A stretch of DNA of 64,000 nucleotides from Protula sp. h YS-2021 (taxonomy: Eukaryota > Annelida > Polychaeta > Sabellida > Serpulidae): the NCBI GenBank assembly GCA_949752745.1, contig OX457026.1, positions 26,536,116-26,600,115 of the forward strand. The letters are read 5' to 3'. Made by a program: the position numbers and the translations under genes. Below, piece after piece: positions 60,501 to 64,000 of this stretch. Numbering within the stretch: the stretch's first letter is position 1; each line of letters opens with the position of its first letter. The notes below the pieces were generated by a model. It was given only the letters and a program-made list of their open reading frames with translations, searched no databases and was not told where the DNA came from.

Positions 60501-62016
60501 TTGCACATCTTTATACCCTATATTTTGCCTGTATGAAATATGAAAGCTGAATTATGCTTCGTTGATATAGAAGTGGTGTCCACAAAGTCCTATACATGTG
60601 CACATATGTCTATTCTCGACGATTTTCAAAAGCCTGTCAATTTGTCAATTTTGCTTCGATCAAACTGAAACCTTGACGTTGCACATCTTTATACCCTATA
60701 TTTTGCCTGTATGAAATATGAAAGCTGAATTATGCTTCGTTGATATAGAAGTGGTGTCCACAAAGTCCTATACATGTGCACATATGTCTATTTTCGACGA
60801 TTTTCAAAAGCCTGTCAATTTGTCAATTTTGCTTCGATCAAACTGAAACCTTGACGTTGCACATCTTTATACCCTATATTTTGCCTGTATGAAATATGAA
60901 AGCTGAATTATGCTTCGTTGATATAGAAGTGGTGTCCACAAAGTCCTATACATGTGCACATATGTCTATTCTCGACGATTTTCAAAAGCCTGTCAATTTG
61001 TCAATTTTGCTTCGATCAAACTGAAACCTTGACGTTGCACATCTTTATACCCTATATTTTGCCTGTATGAAATATGAAAGCTGAATTATGCTTCGTTGAT
61101 ATAGAAGTGGTGTCCACAAAGTCCTATACATGTGCACATATGTCTATTCTCGACGATTTTCAAAAGCCTGTCAATTTGTCAATTTTGCTTCGATCAAACT
61201 GAAACCTTGACGTTGCACATCTTTATACCCTATATTTTGCCTGTATGAAATATGAAAGCTGAATTATGCTTCGTTGATATAGAAGTGGTGTCCACAAAGT
61301 CCTATACATGTGCACATATGTCTATTCTCGACGATTTTCAAAAGCCTGTCAATTTGTCAATTTTGCTTCGATCAAACTGAAACCTTGACGTTGCACATCT
61401 TTATACCCTATATTTTGCCTGTATGAAATATGAAAGCTGAATTATGCTTCGTTGATATAGAAGTGGTGTCCACAAAGTCCTATACATGTGCACATATGTC
61501 TATTCTCGACGATTTTCAAAAGCCTGTCAATTTGTCAATTTTGCTTCGATCAAACTGAAACCTTGACGTTGCACATCTTTATACCCTATATTTTGCCTGT
61601 ATGAAATATGAAAGCTGAATTATGCTTCGTTGATATAGAAGTGGTGTCCACAAAGTCCTATACATGTGCACATATGTCTATTCTCGACGATTTTCAAAAG
61701 CCTGTCAATTTGTCAATTTTGCTTCGATCAAACTGAAACCTTGACGTTGCACATCTTTATACCCTATATTTTGCCTGTATGAAATATGAAAGCTGAATTA
61801 TGCTTCGTTGATATAGAAGTGGTGTCCACAAAGTCCTATACATGTGCACATATGTCTATTCTCGACGATTTTCAAAAGCCTGTCAATTTGTCAATTTTGC
61901 TTCGATCAAACTGAAACCTTGACGTTGCACATCTTTATACCCTATATTTTGCCTGTATGAAATATGAAAGCTGAATTATGCTTCGTTGATATAGAAGTGG
62001 TGTCCACAAAGTCCTT
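57560..62016. repeat. 178-bp satellite array, 25 copies
   Basis: The word AGAAGTGGTGTCCACAAAG recurs from 57721 to 61993 at exact 178-bp steps (24 intervals). The first unit (from about 57560) is diverged; the others are almost identical. Two diagnostic variants (TATTTTCG for TATTCTCG, and CCTATATG for CCTGTATG) occur together near 57763/57858 and again near 59365/59460, nine units later. The array ends in a GACG microsatellite and a terminal hairpin. Confidence 0.97.
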
Positions 62017-62026
62017 AGCTTGAAGA

Positions 62027-62160
62027 GGGGACGGACGGACGGACGGACGGACGGACGGACGGACGGACGGACGGACGGACGGACGGACGGACAGACGGAC
62101 GGACGGACGGACGGACGGACAATCTCAAACCTATATCCCTCCGTTTCACGGGGGATAAAA
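62027..62160 (+). repeat. GGAC microsatellite and terminal hairpin of the satellite element
   Basis: (GGAC)n over about 90 bp (62027-62120), then ACAATCTCAAACC and CCCTCCGTTTCACGGGGGAT, which folds as a stem with a 3-nt loop, then AAAAA. The same order (core repeats, GACG tract, hairpin) is seen at 20530-20600. Confidence 0.8.
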
Positions 62161-62525
62161 ACAAAACCTCACTGAAACTTTTTTGCCATGACCTGAAAAA
62201 TCAAGGTCAAGGTGAGGTAAAAGTACATTTTTCAAAAGACCACTTAACACGAAAATAGCAAGAAACATAACATACATCCGTCTTGGAACACATATGTGGT
62301 TTAATTTGGAGGTAACCTCACAACTTGGATCTTGACTTTGAGAATCAAGATCAAAGGTCATGCGACTTCTGTATCCCGAAAATCGTCAGCGATTTTGAGC
62401 TCCATTTTAATCTCTTAGAGCTCAAAGGCTTTCCTCAAAACGTACTTTGGTAACCTTGACCTTGACTATGTCCCAAAAAAAACCGGAAGTTCATTCTAAT
62501 CTTCGACCCCTTGATCGTAAAAGAT
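62160..62525 (+). repeat. Family 2-like fragment
   Basis: TCAAGGTCAAGG, 'ttgactttgagaatcaagatcaa' and AAACCGGAAGTT words resemble dispersed family 2. Confidence 0.4.
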
Positions 62526-62652
62526 TATATATTTCATTGTCAGTTCCCCTCCGCGGTAAGCGAAGAGTCCCCAGTTCACATCAGTTTTTCCACATTTTTT
62601 AATGTCCACTTCTTTTGTTTTCTCCGATGACTTATTTTGAAGAACGCCGCAA

Positions 62653-62752
62653 GCAAAGTCGCACCTCTTTTGTGAGGCAGGGCATTCTCAAAAATAACGA
62701 CCCGGTACACAGGTCATTCTTTTTGAGAATGCCCTGCAAGGTGTGACTTTGT
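62653..62752. repeat. Hairpin with GCAGGGCATTCTC arms
   Basis: The left arm (about 62654-62695) and right arm (about 62717-62751) are inverted copies: CAAAGTC(G/A)CACCT and GCAGGGCATTCTCAAAAA. A 13-bp extra segment lies in the left arm. Confidence 0.8.
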
Positions 62753-63617
62753 TTTCATTGTTGTTTAATTTGATTCATTGAAAACAACACATAGTCATTG
62801 ATCACATGGAATTTTAACAGGAATCAAACATTAAGAATCTTCGCCTTGAAAAAAAGATTTATTTAAACTTAAAAACATATATTCCTTAACAAATATTCTA
62901 ATGCCTAAATACCTGACAAATTTTTTAGTTTTTATTGGAGTTGGGGGAGGGGGGGGGGGGGGGCTGATGAAAGAGATATATCGACACAGACGTTCGACAG
63001 CCGTGGTGATTTAGTCGCGACGAAAATGACAAAACGCATCTCATCTCTACGTTAAATATTCGTCGACAGACGTAGTTACCTCAAAAAGACGTTTGATAGA
63101 CGTCAGAATGATCACTTAATCGAGTGTTTTCTCTCGATTTCAAATCTCGAGCAAAACGCCAGAATTTTACGACGAGTAACATTAACTTAAACAGAAGAAA
63201 GTAGAAGCTTTCAAGTAAATTACCTTGTAGCTAATGTCGGAATTCATTTTCAAAAATTATGTAAGGTCCATCCGGTCTTAACATGCTTGTGGTATCGATA
63301 GATCCGGCAGGCTCGTTAACATTATATACTTGAATAAATCCATCAATGTCAAAATTCCCAGACTCCCTCTGCAATTCAGAAGGAGTCTGGGTAAAAAAAA
63401 CTCATTTTCTGAATCTTCCTCCATATTAATTTTGTACCAAAAAAAAAAAAAAAAAAGCTCGTGTTGACTCTTGCATTAACTAGGTTGTTATGAATGATCG
63501 TTCGGTTTTTTATACCTTGTCATGAATGTTATTCTTTATTTGTCACCTTAATCGCAGAACAATAGGGGGTGACGGGCCGAGGGAGGCGGGGCCAATTCGT
63601 CTGGCGCATGGACATTA
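62753..63617. other. Gene-free stretch
   Basis: Contains a poly-G tract (about 62943-62962), short inverted words (CAGACTCC and GGAGTCTG, 63358-63389) and poly-A (63438-63456). No exon seen. Confidence 0.45.
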
Positions 63618-63619
63618 AG

Positions 63620-63751
63620 TATGAGAATGCCTTCCTTCTCGGTAAACTCTATTTTCATAGCCCTGTCTATTCACACCTCGGGCTGACGCCCTCGGTATGA
63701 ATAGACAGGGCCATGAAAATAGAGAATACCTCGAAGTCAGGCATTCTCATA
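63620..63751. repeat. Near-perfect 132-bp foldback
   Basis: Arms of about 64 bp around the centre GGGCTGACGCCC (63680-63691) match with few differences. They run from TATGAGAATGCC at the left to GGCATTCTCATA at the right and include ATAGCCCTGTCTATTCA paired with TGAATAGACAGGGCCAT. Confidence 0.88.
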
Positions 63752-64000
63752 TACATACGAGCCTACAAATTAATTCTTCACAAAACTTAACGCCGAAGGA
63801 CTTCCTAACTGAATAAGAAATCACGTGGAAGGGACAACAAAAATAAATGAGAAACCATTCTTCTACCAGACTGAAATTAGTGTTGACTCGTAACTCAGAA
63901 AACACACTAAAGGAAATGAGAAAATCACCAACCATATTTTAACAATGGTTAGTAATAATTGGCGTGCCTTTCGTCCATTATCCTTCGATATGTCCCTGTT

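Noticed and set aside
57560..62016. CRISPR-like array
   Set aside because: Whole 178-bp units are identical with no variable spacers, in a eukaryotic context; this is a satellite.

Overview
This is an intron-rich animal (metazoan) window. About 46 kb of it is occupied by one gene read on the minus strand; the rest is transposon debris, minisatellites, microsatellites and poly-G/poly-C tracts. There is no bacterial-type gene organisation. The repeat style (short elements with tandem cores, GACG-rich tails and terminal hairpins, plus tRNA-SINE, Tc1 and non-LTR relics) fits a lophotrochozoan, probably a mollusc. That identification is inference.

The gene is a class I cytokine receptor of the gp130/LIFR/Domeless type. 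From 34680 down to 3967 I could join thirteen exons in one continuous frame (3,226 nt, about 1,074 codons before the stop). In transcript order they encode: the second half of a cytokine-receptor D1 domain; a D2 domain ending in a WSxWS-like motif (GFWSDPI); three further fibronectin type III domains; one transmembrane helix; a short exon with a Box1-like proline motif; an exon with a YEPM (YxxM) motif; and a 424-residue Ser/Thr/Pro/Asn-rich tail. Intron phases are 2-1, 1-0, 0-1, 1-0, 0-1, 1-0, 0-1, 1-1, 1-1, 1-2, 2-0, 0-0. The signal peptide and first half of D1 were not found; the 5' end probably lies beyond 64000 or in exons I could not recognise.

Upstream of the core are three more exons (35236-35495, 38674-38873, 50333-50562) of the same type as 34418-34680. 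All four start in phase 2 and end in phase 1. No two can be joined directly without a frameshift, but each could join directly to the next core exon. This suggests a bank of mutually exclusive ligand-binding exons, or else undetected phase 1-2 exons between them.

Several splice junctions of this gene sit inside or beside short tandem repeats that have copied the junction itself: the donor of 26426-26523 (three copies, about 39-bp period), the donor of the transmembrane exon 17612-17705 (six copies, 34-bp period), the acceptor of 26794-27022 (three copies, 26-bp period), and the acceptor of 15070-15151 (edge of a 2.2-kb minisatellite). A decayed copy of part of exon 25926-26217 lies in the following intron.

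Layout: 1-3966 intergenic, with a MITE-like element and a dispersed repeat. 3967-34680 receptor core; its introns hold a pogo-like MITE, a foldback, a non-LTR relic, a Tc1 relic, minisatellites, an AT-rich palindromic MITE, a SINE and a 200-N gap. 34681-50562 extra D1-type exons; their introns hold repeats, including a 1,085-bp hAT-type element with a perfect 8-bp target-site duplication. 50563-64000 a 42/43-bp minisatellite, a second copy of the palindromic MITE, a possible small terminal exon at 57030, a 178-bp satellite array (57560-62016, 25 near-identical copies) and two long hairpins near the right edge.
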